Shown: positions 51,276 through 61,509, counted from the first letter of the stretch. The stretch: 64,000 nucleotides of DNA from Nocardia anocheti (GCF_029675105.1 NZ_JAQQFV010000009.1:186001-250000); one strand, 5' to 3'. Made by a program: numbers and translations. Notes: generated by a model from the sequence alone, not told the origin.

Positions 51276-52772
51276 TCACGCCCAGTTGTAGGTGCGTTCC
51301 ACGGCCTTGTTCCATGCGGTGTAGCGGGCTTCGCGGTCGGCGGCGGGCATGGTGGGGGTCCAGGTGTGGTCGGCTGTCCAGTTGGCGCGGAGGTCGTCGA
51401 GGCCGGTCCAGTAGCCGACGGCCAGGCCCGCGGCGTAGGCGGCGCCGAGGGCGGTGGTCTCGCGGACGACGGGGCGGACCACGGGGACGTCGAGGATGTC
51501 GGACTGGAATTGCATGAGCAGGTCGTTGCCGGTCATGCCGCCGTCGACCTTGAGGGTGGTCAGTTCCAGGTCGAGGTGTTGGGCGGCGGCGTCGGCGCGC
51601 ATGGCGTCGACCACCTCGCGGGTCTGGAACGCGGTGGATTCCAGTGCGGCCCTGGCCAGATGGGCCTTGGTGACGAAGCGGGTGAGCCCGGCGATCACCC
51701 CGCGCGCGTCCGGCCGCCAGCGTGGGGCGAACAGGCCGGAGAAGGCGGGCACGAAGTAGGCGCCACCGTTGTCGTCGACGCTGCGGGCCAGCGGTTCCAC
51801 CTCCTCGGCCGAGGCAATGATGCCCAGATTGTCGCGCAGCCACTGCACCAGCGAGCCGGTGACGGCGATCGAGCCCTCCAGCGCGTAGACCGCGGGCTGG
51901 TCACCGAGCTGATAGCAGACGGTGGTGAGCAGCCCGTGCTTGCTGATCACCGGGGTGGTGCCGGTGTTGAGCAGCATGAAATTGCCTGTGCCGTAAGTGT
52001 TCTTGGCCTCACCGGGCGACAGGCACGCCTGCCCGAAGGTGGCCGCCTGCTGGTCACCCAGGATGCCCGCCACCGGCGCACCGGCGAACGGCCCCGCGGT
52101 GATCTCGGCGTAGACCTCCGAGGAGCTGCGGATGTCGGGCAGCAGCGACATCGGGATGTCGAATTCGGCGCAGATCCGCTCGTCCCACCGCAGCGTGCGC
52201 AGGTCCATGAGCATGGTGCGCGAGGCGTTGGTGACATCGGTGAGGTGCTCGCCGGTGAGTTTCCACAGCACCCAGCTGTCCATGGTGCCGAAACAGAGGT
52301 CACCCGCCTCGGCGCGGGCCCGCGCACCCTCGACATTGTCCAGGATCCAGCGCAGCTTCGGCCCGGCGAAATAGGTCGACAGCGGCAGCCCGGTGCGTTC
52401 GGCGTAGCGCTGCGGGCCCTGGTCACCGGCCAGTTCGGTGCACAGCTGGTCGGTGCGGGTGTCCTGCCAGACGATGGCGTTGTGGACCGGCTCGCCGGTG
52501 GCCCGGTCCCAGACCACGGTCGTCTCGCGCTGATTGGTGATGCCGATGGCGGCGAGGTCGCCCGCCGAGCAGCCGCTGTTGCCCAGCGCGGCGCCGAGCA
52601 CCCACTCGGTATTGCGCCACACCTCGACCGGATCGTGTTCCACCCAACCGGGTTTCGGGAAGATCTGCCGGTGCTCCCGCTGTGCGGTTCCCACGATCCG
52701 GCCGTGCCGGTCGAAGACGATGCACCGACTCGAAGTCGTGCCCTGATCGATGGCGGCCACATAGCGACGCAT
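51276..52772 (-). CDS. glpK: Glycerol kinase paralogue 3
   Basis: 498 residues, canonical GlpK: DQGTTSSRCIVFDRHGR, TNQRETTVVWDR, TNASRTMLMDL, GDQQAATFG, KNTYGTGNFMLLNTG. It is closer to paralogue 2 than to paralogue 1 at diagnostic segments. Opposite to the aminotransferase with a 4-bp convergent gap and divergent from glpD2 (203 bp). The start ATG 52772 has no ribosome-binding site; TAGTAA (minus strand, 52782-52787) 9 nt ahead suggests near-leaderless transcription. Confidence 0.95.
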   Translation of the reverse strand: MRRYVAAIDQGTTSSRCIVFDRHGRIVGTAQREHRQIFPKPGWVEHDPVEVWRNTEWVLGAALGNSGCSAGDLAAIGITNQRETTVVWDRATGEPVHNAIVWQDTRTDQLCTELAGDQGPQRYAERTGLPLSTYFAGPKLRWILDNVEGARARAEAGDLCFGTMDSWVLWKLTGEHLTDVTNASRTMLMDLRTLRWDERICAEFDIPMSLLPDIRSSSEVYAEITAGPFAGAPVAGILGDQQAATFGQACLSPGEAKNTYGTGNFMLLNTGTTPVISKHGLLTTVCYQLGDQPAVYALEGSIAVTGSLVQWLRDNLGIIASAEEVEPLARSVDDNGGAYFVPAFSGLFAPRWRPDARGVIAGLTRFVTKAHLARAALESTAFQTREVVDAMRADAAAQHLDLELTTLKVDGGMTGNDLLMQFQSDILDVPVVRPVVRETTALGAAYAAGLAVGYWTGLDDLRANWTADHTWTPTMPAADREARYTAWNKAVERTYNWA

Positions 52773-52975
52773 CCCCGCAGGTTACTAAACCGCGCACGGA
52801 GCGGTGGCCGACTACGGCGGGCCCGGTCGCGACGCGTGCGGGGTCGGCGGCCCGCGCTGCGGCATCCGGCACCTGTCGGGCACTACGTTTAGCCTGTACC
52901 CAGCGGCGCCCGACCGCGTCGTGCCCCCACACTGTCGACTGGAACCGGCCCCGGGTCGGTGGCGAGGAGTCGAGC
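52773..52975. promoter_or_regulatory. Divergent promoter region, glpK3 / glpD2
   Basis: 203 bp. Minus-strand box TAGTAA at 52782-52787 for glpK3. TAGCCT at 52890-52895 could be the -10 for glpD2, leaving a leader of about 75 nt. The IclR-type repeat of the first glycerol locus is absent, so control probably differs. Confidence 0.45.
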
Positions 52976-54766
52976 ATGGCGCAGACACCGGAGTTCCCGT
53001 TCCTGCATCCCGGCGAGCTGGTGGCAGGCGCGAAACGTGACCGACGTGGTCCGGGGCAGCTCGGTCCCGAGCATCGTCGCGCGGCCTGGGAGCGGCTGGG
53101 GAAAGAACAGTTCGACGTGCTGGTCATCGGCGGCGGCGTGGTCGGCGCGGGCATCGCGCTGGACGCGGCCACGCGCGGCCTGTCGGTGGCGCTGGTCGAG
53201 GCCCGCGATCTCGCCTCGGGCACCTCCAGCCGCTCGTCGAAGATGTTCCACGGCGGTCTGCGCTATCTCGAACAGCTCGAGTTCGGCCTGGTCCGGGAGG
53301 CGCTGAAGGAGCGCGAGCTGGCCCTGTCGACGCTGGCCCCGCACCTGGTCAAGCCGCTGCGCTTCCTCTACCCGCTGACCCACCGCGTCTGGGAGCGGCC
53401 GTATGTCGCCGCCGGACTCACCCTCTACGACACCATGGGCGGCGCGAAATCCGTTCCTGGACAGCATCATCTGACCAGGCACGGTGCCATGCGGTTGGCG
53501 CCGGGCCTGCGCCGCGACTCGATGATCGGCGGCGTCACCTACTACGACACCGTGGTCGACGACGCCCGCCACACCATGACCGTGGCCCGCACCGCCGCGC
53601 ACTACGGCGCGGTCATCCGCACCTCCACCCAGGTCGTCGGGCTGTTACGCGAGGCCGACCGGGTGGTCGGGGTGAAGCTGCGTGATACCGAGGACGGGCG
53701 CACCGGCGAGGCGCGCGCGAATGTGGTGATCAACGCGACCGGCGTGTGGACCGACGAGGTGCAGGGCCTGTCGCATCAACGCGGGCGCTTCCATGTGCGC
53801 GCGTCCAAGGGCGTGCACATCGTGGTGCCGCGCGACCGGATCGTCAGCGATGCCGCCGTCATCCTGCGCACCGCCACCTCGGTGCTGTTCCTCATCCCGT
53901 GGGGCGCGCACTGGATCATCGGCACCACCGACACCGACTGGAACCTCGACCTCGCGCATCCGGCCGCCACCAAGGCCGACATCGACTATCTGCTCACCCG
54001 GGTCAACGAGGTGCTCGTCACCCCGCTCACCCATGCCGACATCGACGGTGTCTACGCGGGGTTGCGCCCGCTGCTGGCCGGGGAGAGCGACGAGACCTCC
54101 AAGCTCTCGCGTGAGCACGCCGTCGCCCGGGTCGCGCCCGGCTTGGTGAGCATCGCGGGCGGCAAGTACACCACCTACCGGGTGATGGCCGCCGACGCGA
54201 TGGACGAAGCGGCACAGGACATTCCGGCCCGCGTCTCTCCGTCGATCACCGAGAAGGTGGCGCTGCTCGGTGCCGACGGCTACTTCGCGCTGGTCAACCA
54301 GACCGTGCAACTGGCCGAACAGTACGGTGTGCACCCCTACCGGATGACACACCTGCTCGACCGCTACGGCTCCCTGGTCGACGAGGTCCTCGCCTACGCG
54401 GCGGGCAAACCCGAACTGCTGCAACCGATCACCGACGCGCCGTCCTACCTGCAGGTCGAGGCCGTCTACGCGGCCGCCGCCGAAGGCGCCCTGCACCTCG
54501 ACGACATCCTGGCCCGGCGCACCCGCATCTCGATCGAGTACGCCGATCGGGGTGCGCACTGCGCCGAGCAGGTCGCCCATCTCGTCGCGCCGGTGCTCGG
54601 CTGGGACACCGAGGATGTCGATCGCGAGGTGACCACGTACCAGGCGCGGGTGCGGGCCGAGATCGAGTCGCAGACCCAGCCCGACGACATCTCGGCCGAC
54701 GCGCTGCGGGCGGCAGCGCCGGAACCGCGGCCGCAATTGCTCGAACCGGTACCCCAGGACCGGTGA
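52976..54766 (+). CDS. glpD: Glycerol-3-phosphate dehydrogenase 2
   Basis: 596 residues. FAD motif VLVIGGGVVGAGIALDAA, VEARDLASGTSSRSSKMFHG, GGLRYLEQLEFG, and GGKYTTYRVMAADA. Compared with GlpD1 it has a 35-residue N-terminal extension (HPGELVAGAKRDRRGPG) and a longer acidic C-terminus. Matches mycobacterial GlpD2 by location. ATG 52976 with GAGGAG upstream; divergent from glpK3. The longer frame upstream of this ATG is not translated. Confidence 0.94.
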   Translation: MAQTPEFPFLHPGELVAGAKRDRRGPGQLGPEHRRAAWERLGKEQFDVLVIGGGVVGAGIALDAATRGLSVALVEARDLASGTSSRSSKMFHGGLRYLEQLEFGLVREALKERELALSTLAPHLVKPLRFLYPLTHRVWERPYVAAGLTLYDTMGGAKSVPGQHHLTRHGAMRLAPGLRRDSMIGGVTYYDTVVDDARHTMTVARTAAHYGAVIRTSTQVVGLLREADRVVGVKLRDTEDGRTGEARANVVINATGVWTDEVQGLSHQRGRFHVRASKGVHIVVPRDRIVSDAAVILRTATSVLFLIPWGAHWIIGTTDTDWNLDLAHPAATKADIDYLLTRVNEVLVTPLTHADIDGVYAGLRPLLAGESDETSKLSREHAVARVAPGLVSIAGGKYTTYRVMAADAMDEAAQDIPARVSPSITEKVALLGADGYFALVNQTVQLAEQYGVHPYRMTHLLDRYGSLVDEVLAYAAGKPELLQPITDAPSYLQVEAVYAAAAEGALHLDDILARRTRISIEYADRGAHCAEQVAHLVAPVLGWDTEDVDREVTTYQARVRAEIESQTQPDDISADALRAAAPEPRPQLLEPVPQDR

Positions 54767-54881
54767 GATTCGGATCGCCGGAGCCGTGTGCGCGTGGGGT
54801 GGCCGGTCGGCAGGGTCTTGCTGCGGCCCCGGTGACGTCCGTGTGGCCGCGCTCGACCGGTGTCGGTGTGGGTTGTGCGGA

Positions 54882-55664
54882 TCAGCGCGCGGCGGGTTCG
54901 GGTTGGCAGCGGGGGCAGAAGTAGATGCCGCGTTCGCGCTGGGTGATGCGGTCGGCGGGGTCGTCTTCGCCGAGCAGTCGGGAGACGATGGTGGTGCCGC
55001 AGCGGGGACAGGGACGGCGGGTGCGGCCGTAGACCATCGGGCGCCAGGGCGGTTGGTGGGCGGCTTTGGTGAGGACGCGGTGGGATTCGTCGACCAGGGC
55101 GGGCAGATCCGGGATGTCGCCGACCGGGGTGGCCGGGTGCACGCGACGCAGGAAGCAGATCTCGCTGCGGTAGATATTGCCGATGCCAGCGAGGTTTCGC
55201 TGATCCAGGAGGGCGAGACCGATTGCGCGGCGCGGGTATTCGGTGAGGCGACGGAGGGCTTCGGCGGGGTCCCAGTTCGCGCCGAGCAGGTCGGGGCCGA
55301 GATGGTCGATGACGGTGTGCTCCTCGGCGCGCGGGAGCACCTGGAGGATGCCGAGAGCGAAGCCGACCGCCTCGACCTCGTCATTGGACAGCACCGCGCG
55401 GGCGGTGACGCGCGGCTTGGTCCAGCGCTGGCCGCAGTGGAATATCCGCCACTCGCCCTCCATCTTGAGGTGGCTGTGGATGCTGGCCCGGTCGGTGCGG
55501 ATGAACAGGTGCTTGCCGTAGCTGCCGACCTCGGTGACCAGTTCGCCGACCAGATCGACGGTCGCGAAGCGCGGCACGCGGAAATCACTGCGGGTCAGGG
55601 TGGTTCCGGCCAGGGCCGTGCGCAGCCGCTCTGCGGTGCGGAAGACGGTGTCGCCCTCGGGCAT
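54882..55664 (-). CDS. nei2: Fpg/Nei-family DNA glycosylase (Nei2)
   Basis: 260 residues. N-terminal catalytic MPEGDTV (Pro2 after Met removal, Glu3), YGKHLFIR, H2TH domain with DQRNLAGIGNIYRSEI, and the C-terminal zinc finger CPRCG...CPRC. It excises oxidised pyrimidines and nicks the strand. It follows lhr (4-bp gap, same strand), as in mycobacteria, implying shared expression. Confidence 0.93.
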   Translation of the reverse strand: MPEGDTVFRTAERLRTALAGTTLTRSDFRVPRFATVDLVGELVTEVGSYGKHLFIRTDRASIHSHLKMEGEWRIFHCGQRWTKPRVTARAVLSNDEVEAVGFALGILQVLPRAEEHTVIDHLGPDLLGANWDPAEALRRLTEYPRRAIGLALLDQRNLAGIGNIYRSEICFLRRVHPATPVGDIPDLPALVDESHRVLTKAAHQPPWRPMVYGRTRRPCPRCGTTIVSRLLGEDDPADRITQRERGIYFCPRCQPEPAAR

Positions 55665-55668
55665 TCGG

Positions 55669-58600
55669 CTACACCTGCCTGCGCAGCCGCAGGCCGCGCG
55701 GTGTCACCGCGAAACCGGCCTCGACCAGGAAGTCGGCGAAGGTGTTGCCGTGCACGGTGTCACCGTTGACCTTGTCGATCACCAGCGAGTCCACCCGCCG
55801 CTCGTGCACCAGCCCGGCCAGCGCGCTCGCCCCCGCCCGGCGCAGGCCGGGGTCCTCGGTGAAGGTGAGCAGGGTCTTGCCGCCACGCTCGAGATAGAGC
55901 ACGAGTTCGCCACCGACCAGCACCACCAGCGCGCCCGCCTTGCGACCCGGTCGATGCCCGCCCTCGGCCTCGCTCTTGGGCCAGGGCAGCGCGGCACCGT
56001 ACGGGTTCGCGGGATCGCAGGCCGCCAGCGCCAGCGCGACCTCGGTGCGGACCGCGCTGCGGTCGGTGTCGAAGGAGCGCAGGCGGTCGACGGTGTCGGT
56101 GGTGGAGAACTGGGCGCCGCCGAGCGTGTCGACGAAATAGCCGCGACGGCAGCGGCCCCTGTCCTCGAACTCGGTGAGTACCCGGTACATCAGGGCGAAC
56201 CCGCCGGGCACTCCCTCGTTCTGCACGGCACCGCGCGTGAGCACGCCGTAGCGTTCGAGCAACTGGTCGGCGGTGGCGTGGGCGCGCACGGTGTTGTCCT
56301 GCACGCGTTCCGGCAGGATCGACCAGCGTCCGGCCATCGTGGGCGGGCCGGAGCGGGTCGGCATCGCGGCGCGCGGCAGGTAGGCGCGACCGCGTGGGGC
56401 ACGGCGGGGTGCGCGGTGCGCGGTGGTGGAACGGGAGGTCCCGGCGAGCAGGGCGCGCACCGGGGCGAAGGTGTCACCGGAGACGTATCCCGCCCAGACC
56501 AGCTGCCAGAGCGCGTCACCGGCGGCTTTGTCGTCGAGCAGGCCGGTGGCATCGGAGAGCTGCCGGAAGAAGTACGCGCCGCCGCCGCTGAGGGTGGGCG
56601 GCAAGGAGACCGCCTCCGCGGCCACCGAACCGGCATCGTCGGTCCGGTTCGATTCGAGGCCGCTCTCCTCACCACGTGGACCAGCGATGTTCGCCGAGCG
56701 GCTGTGTGTCCGGCTCGTGGTCTCGGTGTTGGCCGACTCGTCGGTGCGGCGAACTCCGCGCGGGGTGGCCTCGGTGACCGGCGTCGGACTGTCGAGGTCT
56801 ATGGGCGGGGTCGTGCGGGGGCGGGGTTCGAGCTGGGCGCCCATGGCTGCCAGTAGGGAGAGCTGAATGTCGGTGGGGTCGATCGGGTCGGGTGGGGGGA
56901 GGGTGAAGGGGGCCTGGTCGGCCAGGTGCAGGGCGATCCAGCCGTCGCGGGCGGTGATGGCGCCGTGGCCGGACCAGATCACCTCGCCGGTGGCCATGAG
57001 CTCGTCGAGGAGGGCGGGGGTGTAGTCGCGCACGCGCATCGGGAGGATGAGCGATTCCCAGGCCGAGGCCGGGATCGGTACGCCCGCGAGCTGTTCCACC
57101 ACCGTGGCCACGCCGTCCAGGCCGCGTAGCTCGCCGGAACCGACGTGCTGCCAGGCGGGGAGGAAACGGGCGAAGGCGGCGGTGGCGACGGGTTCCACCT
57201 CGTGCCGGGCCGCGGCCAGCGAGCGGCGACGCAGGCGGCGCAGGATCTGGGCGTCGCACCACTCGGTGCCCGCGGTGTCGGGGGTGAATTCGCCTTCCAC
57301 CACGCGCTTCTCGGCCAGCAGCCGGTGCAGTGCGGTGGTCGCCACCGCCGTGCCGAGGCCGAATCGGGCGGCCACGTCGGCGGTGGTGAAAGGCGCGTGT
57401 GTACGGGCATAGCGGCCCACGAGATCACCGAGCGGATCGGGGACCGGCTCGATGAACGCCTGCGGCACCCCGATCGGCAGCGGCACCCCGAGCGCGTCGC
57501 GGAGTCGCGCCGCGTCCTCGATCGCCACCCACCACGTGCGCCCCGCGAATGAAACCTCCAGTGCCCGCCGGGAATCCCGCAACTCCGCGAACCACGCGGG
57601 CGCGTCGGAGTCGGCGAGCGCTGTGTCGGTGGCCATGGGTGCGTTGTCGGCGGCGGGGGTGTGGTCGGGGTGTGCCTCGTCGGTGGGGTCTGTTGGCGGC
57701 GCGGGCGTGCGGGGGACGCAGCGGGCGGCGGCTTCGGTGGGGGTGAGGGGGCCGAGGAGGCGGAGGAGGTCGGCCAGGCCCTCGGCGTCGCGGGCGTGGC
57801 GTTCGGGGGTGAGGCGTTGGAGTTCGCGTTCGGTGAGGGTGAGGACGGCGGGGTCGAGGAGTTCGCGCAGTTCCACGCGGCCGAGGAGTTCGGCGAGCAG
57901 GCTGGAGTCCAGGGCGAGGGCGGCGGCGCGGCGTTCGGCCAGGGGGCTGTCGCCGTCGTAGAGGAACTGGCCGATGTAGGAGAACAGCAGGGCATTGGCG
58001 AAGGGGGAGGGGGTGGCGGTCTCGACGTCGACGAGGCGGATCTCGCGGCGGGCCAGTTTGGTCAGCAGGTCGCGCAGGGAGGGCAGGTCGTAGACGTCGC
58101 GCAGGCATTCGCGCACGGTCTCCAGCAGGATCGGGAACTGCGGGAATTTGCGTGCCACGTCCAGCAATTGGGCCGAGCGCTGCCGCTGCTGCCACAGGGG
58201 CGCGCGTTTGCCGGGGTCGCGACGCGGCAGGAGGAGTGCCCTGGCCGCGCACTCGCGGAAACGAGAGGCGAACAGCGCCGAACCACCGACCTGTTCGGTG
58301 ACGATGTCATCGATCTCGTCGGGCTCGAAGACGAACAGTTCCGCGCCGGGCGGTTCGTCGGTGGTGTCCGGCAGGCGCACCACGATCCCGTCGTCGGAGG
58401 CCGTGGGCGCGGCATCCACCCCGAACCGCTCCTGCAACCGCGCCCCCACGGCCAACGCCCACGGCGCGTGTACCGGAGTACCGAACGGCGAGTGCAGCAC
58501 CAACCGCCAGTCCCCGAGCTCGTCACGGAACCGCTCCACGATCAGCGTGCGGTCGGTAGGCAACTGCCCGGTCGCCCCCCGCTGCTCTTCCAGCAGCCCC

Positions 58601-60783
58601 ACCAGATTCGCCGTCGCGTTCTGATCCAGCCCGGCAGCACGCACCATCTGATCCAGCCGCACCGCCGATTTGCTCAACGCGGCCACAGCCGCCTTCACCC
58701 CACCCCGACCCCGCCGCCCCGAGACACCGCCCTCAGCCGACCCCGAGCCGCCCGACGACTCCGCGCTGCCGGACGAGCCTGCGCTGCTGGTCGAGCCTGA
58801 TCCACCCGGTGAGCCTGAGCTACCTGCCGCGCCTGAACCGCCTTTCGGTCCCGATCCGCCCGACGACACCCCGATCCGCTCCTCGCTGGCTCCATTCGCG
58901 GACCGGTCGACCCCCATCCCCTCGACGATCCGAGTAAGGTCATCGGCCGACACCTGACCCGCCGACCGCACGAATTCGCCCAGCGCGGCGCCCAATTCGG
59001 CCGGGCGGCCGAGTCCGTCACCGTGCCAGAACGGTAGGCGTCCGGGCAGGCCGAAGGCGGGGGAAACCAGGACGCGGTCGAAGGTGATCTCCTCGATCCG
59101 CCAGCTGGTGGCACCGAGGGCGAACACATCGCCGACGCGTGATTCGTAGACCATCTCCTCGTCGAGTTCGCCCACCCGTGAAGCCTTCTCGCCGACCATG
59201 AAGACCGCGAACATGCCGCGGTCGGGGATGGCGCCGCCGGAGGTGACGGCGAGGCGTTGGGCGCCCGGGCGGCCGGTGAGGGTGCCCGCGTCGCGGTCCC
59301 ACACCACGCGCGGGCGCAGTTCGGCGAACTCGTCGGAGGGGTAGCGCCCGGCGAGCAGGTCGAGGACGGACTCGTAGGCGGAGCGGGGGAGGGCGGCGTA
59401 GCTGCCGGTGGCGCGGACGGTGTCGAACCAGCCGTCCACGTCGAGGGGTTCCAGCGCGCAGGCGGCGACGGTCTGCTGGGCCAGGATGTCGAGCGGGTGG
59501 GCGGGGATCTGGAGGAGTTCGATCTCGCCGGTGAGCATGCGCTGGGCGGCCACGGTGCAGTGGATGACATCGGTGCGGTGCTTGGGGAACAGCACGCCCC
59601 GCGACACCTCACCCACCTGATGACCGGCCCGCCCCACCCGCTGCAAGCCACTGGCCACCGACGGCGGCGCCTCGACCTGCACCACCAGATCCACCGCGCC
59701 CATGTCGATACCGAGCTCGAGACTGCTGGTGGCGACCACGCAGCGCAGTCGCCCGCTCTTGAGATCGTCCTCGATGATGGCGCGCTGTTCCTTGCTGACC
59801 GACCCGTGGTGGGCCCTGGCCAGCAGATGATCGGCACCGTGGATGACCTCGGTGGACGGTCCCAGCTGCGCGGGTGGTGCGTGCTCGGTCTCCACCGGCT
59901 CGCCCAGCCGGGTCGCGTACGCCTCGTTGAGCCGGGCGGTGAGCCGCTCGGCCAGCCGCCGGGAGTTCGCGAACACGATCGAGGACCGGTGGTCGAGCAC
60001 CAGGTCGACAATCGCCTCGTCGACATGCGGCCAGATGGAGCCGGGCTGATCGGACTCCTCGGGCGCGGTCATATCCGCCACCGGCACCCGCACCGACAGG
60101 TCGAAGGTCTTGGGCGCGGGTGGGCGCACGATGGTGATGGGCGCCGAGCCGACCAGGAACCGCCCGACCTCCTCGGCGGGCCGCACGGTGGCCGACAGCC
60201 CGATGCGCTGGGCGGGGCGTTCGGTGAGCTGGTCGAGCCTGGCCAGCGACAGCGCCAGATGCGCGCCGCGCTTGGTGCCCGCGATGGCGTGCACCTCGTC
60301 GACGATCACCGTGTGCACCTGGGCGAGGGTCTCCCGCGCGGCGGAGGTCAGCATGAGGAACAGCGACTCGGGCGTGGTGATGAGAATGTCCGGTGGCGTG
60401 CGCTGCATGGCCCGGCGCTGGGCGGGGGTGGTGTCGCCCGAGCGCACACCCACCGAGATCTCCGGTGGCTCCAGACCGAGCCGCTTGGCCGTCTGGGTGA
60501 CACCCACCAGCGGCGCCCGCAGATTGCGCTCCACATCCACCGCCAGCGCCTTCAACGGCGACACGTAGAGCACCGAGGTGCCTCGCGCCTCGGTGGGCTC
60601 GCTGGTGGCCAGCTGGTCGATCGCCCACAGGAACGCCGACAGCGTCTTGCCCGAGCCGGTCGGCGCGATGACCAGGGTGTGCTCTCCGGCCGCGATCGAC
60701 TCCCACGCGCCGAGCTGCGCGGCGGTGGGCCCGGCGAAGGCGCCGTCGAACCACTGCGCGGTGGCGGGGGAGAAGCGATCCAT
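55669..60783 (-). CDS. lhr: Lhr-type large superfamily 2 helicase
   Basis: 1704 residues. N-terminal helicase core: Walker A APTGSGKT (40-47), DEVH (162-165), SATVRP and the LQRVGRAGHQVG motif VI region; then a winged-helix and the large C-terminal Lhr-specific part needed for oligomerisation. A 3'-5' DNA translocase in DNA repair, co-transcribed with nei2. Start ATG 60783 (MDRFSPATAQWF) is the family start. Odd features: a Gly/Ser-rich insert of about 67 residues (632-698) after the core domains, and two further polar insertions near residues 1030 and 1330. Confidence 0.94.
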   Translation of the reverse strand: MDRFSPATAQWFDGAFAGPTAAQLGAWESIAAGEHTLVIAPTGSGKTLSAFLWAIDQLATSEPTEARGTSVLYVSPLKALAVDVERNLRAPLVGVTQTAKRLGLEPPEISVGVRSGDTTPAQRRAMQRTPPDILITTPESLFLMLTSAARETLAQVHTVIVDEVHAIAGTKRGAHLALSLARLDQLTERPAQRIGLSATVRPAEEVGRFLVGSAPITIVRPPAPKTFDLSVRVPVADMTAPEESDQPGSIWPHVDEAIVDLVLDHRSSIVFANSRRLAERLTARLNEAYATRLGEPVETEHAPPAQLGPSTEVIHGADHLLARAHHGSVSKEQRAIIEDDLKSGRLRCVVATSSLELGIDMGAVDLVVQVEAPPSVASGLQRVGRAGHQVGEVSRGVLFPKHRTDVIHCTVAAQRMLTGEIELLQIPAHPLDILAQQTVAACALEPLDVDGWFDTVRATGSYAALPRSAYESVLDLLAGRYPSDEFAELRPRVVWDRDAGTLTGRPGAQRLAVTSGGAIPDRGMFAVFMVGEKASRVGELDEEMVYESRVGDVFALGATSWRIEEITFDRVLVSPAFGLPGRLPFWHGDGLGRPAELGAALGEFVRSAGQVSADDLTRIVEGMGVDRSANGASEERIGVSSGGSGPKGGSGAAGSSGSPGGSGSTSSAGSSGSAESSGGSGSAEGGVSGRRGRGGVKAAVAALSKSAVRLDQMVRAAGLDQNATANLVGLLEEQRGATGQLPTDRTLIVERFRDELGDWRLVLHSPFGTPVHAPWALAVGARLQERFGVDAAPTASDDGIVVRLPDTTDEPPGAELFVFEPDEIDDIVTEQVGGSALFASRFRECAARALLLPRRDPGKRAPLWQQRQRSAQLLDVARKFPQFPILLETVRECLRDVYDLPSLRDLLTKLARREIRLVDVETATPSPFANALLFSYIGQFLYDGDSPLAERRAAALALDSSLLAELLGRVELRELLDPAVLTLTERELQRLTPERHARDAEGLADLLRLLGPLTPTEAAARCVPRTPAPPTDPTDEAHPDHTPAADNAPMATDTALADSDAPAWFAELRDSRRALEVSFAGRTWWVAIEDAARLRDALGVPLPIGVPQAFIEPVPDPLGDLVGRYARTHAPFTTADVAARFGLGTAVATTALHRLLAEKRVVEGEFTPDTAGTEWCDAQILRRLRRRSLAAARHEVEPVATAAFARFLPAWQHVGSGELRGLDGVATVVEQLAGVPIPASAWESLILPMRVRDYTPALLDELMATGEVIWSGHGAITARDGWIALHLADQAPFTLPPPDPIDPTDIQLSLLAAMGAQLEPRPRTTPPIDLDSPTPVTEATPRGVRRTDESANTETTSRTHSRSANIAGPRGEESGLESNRTDDAGSVAAEAVSLPPTLSGGGAYFFRQLSDATGLLDDKAAGDALWQLVWAGYVSGDTFAPVRALLAGTSRSTTAHRAPRRAPRGRAYLPRAAMPTRSGPPTMAGRWSILPERVQDNTVRAHATADQLLERYGVLTRGAVQNEGVPGGFALMYRVLTEFEDRGRCRRGYFVDTLGGAQFSTTDTVDRLRSFDTDRSAVRTEVALALAACDPANPYGAALPWPKSEAEGGHRPGRKAGALVVLVGGELVLYLERGGKTLLTFTEDPGLRRAGASALAGLVHERRVDSLVIDKVNGDTVHGNTFADFLVEAGFAVTPRGLRLRRQV

Positions 60784-60911
60784 GGGTTCCAGTGTGCACC
60801 GGCCCACCGACAGATCCGGTGAACCGCGAAAGCGCTGGTCACGGTCGTCGGTCGACACGAAGGGTGTGCGGGGTCACACTATGATCCGCGTCGCAGCTAC
60901 GCTGAACTCTC

Positions 60912-61460
60912 GTGCAAACGGTGCTGAGAGTCGACCTGGTCGGCCATGGCCTTACCGAGGCGGTACGTAAGGCGCGATTCCCTGTTGACGAACCCCTGGA
61001 CGAGTCGGGGCTGGCCGCGTTGCGCGGCTGTTCGCCGCTGACCGGCGCGCGGGTGCGCACCGGCCCGGAGCGGCGCGTCCGCGCGACCGCCGAGGCGCTG
61101 GGACTCACCGGCGAGCAGGACGAACGATTACGAGACCTCGACGCCGGATCGTGGCGGGGCAGTGAGATGGGCGCGCTGGCCCAGGATCAGCTCTTCGCCT
61201 GGCTGACCGACCCGGAATTCCGCGGGCACGGCGGTGAATCGGTGACCGACCTGGTGGAACGGGTCCGGTTCTGGCTGGCCGAGATCGCCTCGGCGGGCCA
61301 CGACACCGTCGCGGTGACCCATCCCGCGGTGATCCGCGCCGCGCTGCTGGTGGTGCTCGACGCGCCCCCGACCTCGTTCTGGCGCATCGACGTTCCGCCC
61401 GCGGGCATCACCCGCCTGCACCACCGCGGCAACTGGACGCTGCGCCTGGGCGCCGGGTAG
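60912..61460 (+). CDS. Histidine phosphatase-fold protein with altered RHG motif
   Basis: 182 residues, phosphoglycerate-mutase-like fold. The usual RHG becomes GHG (DLVGHGLTEA), keeping the phospho-acceptor His but losing the adjacent Arg. Downstream motifs GPERRVRATAEALG and THPAVIRAAL are normal. Such proteins may still dephosphorylate small molecules or be non-catalytic. GTG 60912 with TACGCT 8 nt ahead and no ribosome-binding site. It shares a strong terminator with the tRNA on the opposite strand. Confidence 0.78.
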   Translation: MQTVLRVDLVGHGLTEAVRKARFPVDEPLDESGLAALRGCSPLTGARVRTGPERRVRATAEALGLTGEQDERLRDLDAGSWRGSEMGALAQDQLFAWLTDPEFRGHGGESVTDLVERVRFWLAEIASAGHDTVAVTHPAVIRAALLVVLDAPPTSFWRIDVPPAGITRLHHRGNWTLRLGAG

Positions 61461-61465
61461 CGGAA

Positions 61466-61507
61466 ACGACGAAGGCCCCGGAGTCGAAACTCCGGGGCCT
61501 TCGTCGT
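61466..61507. terminator. Strong hairpin terminator
   Basis: 19-bp perfect stem (ACGACGAAGGCCCCGGAGT / ACTCCGGGGCCTTCGTCGT) closed by a CGAA tetraloop; sits between the phosphatase gene and the convergent tRNA. Confidence 0.85.
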
Positions 61508-61509
61508 AG

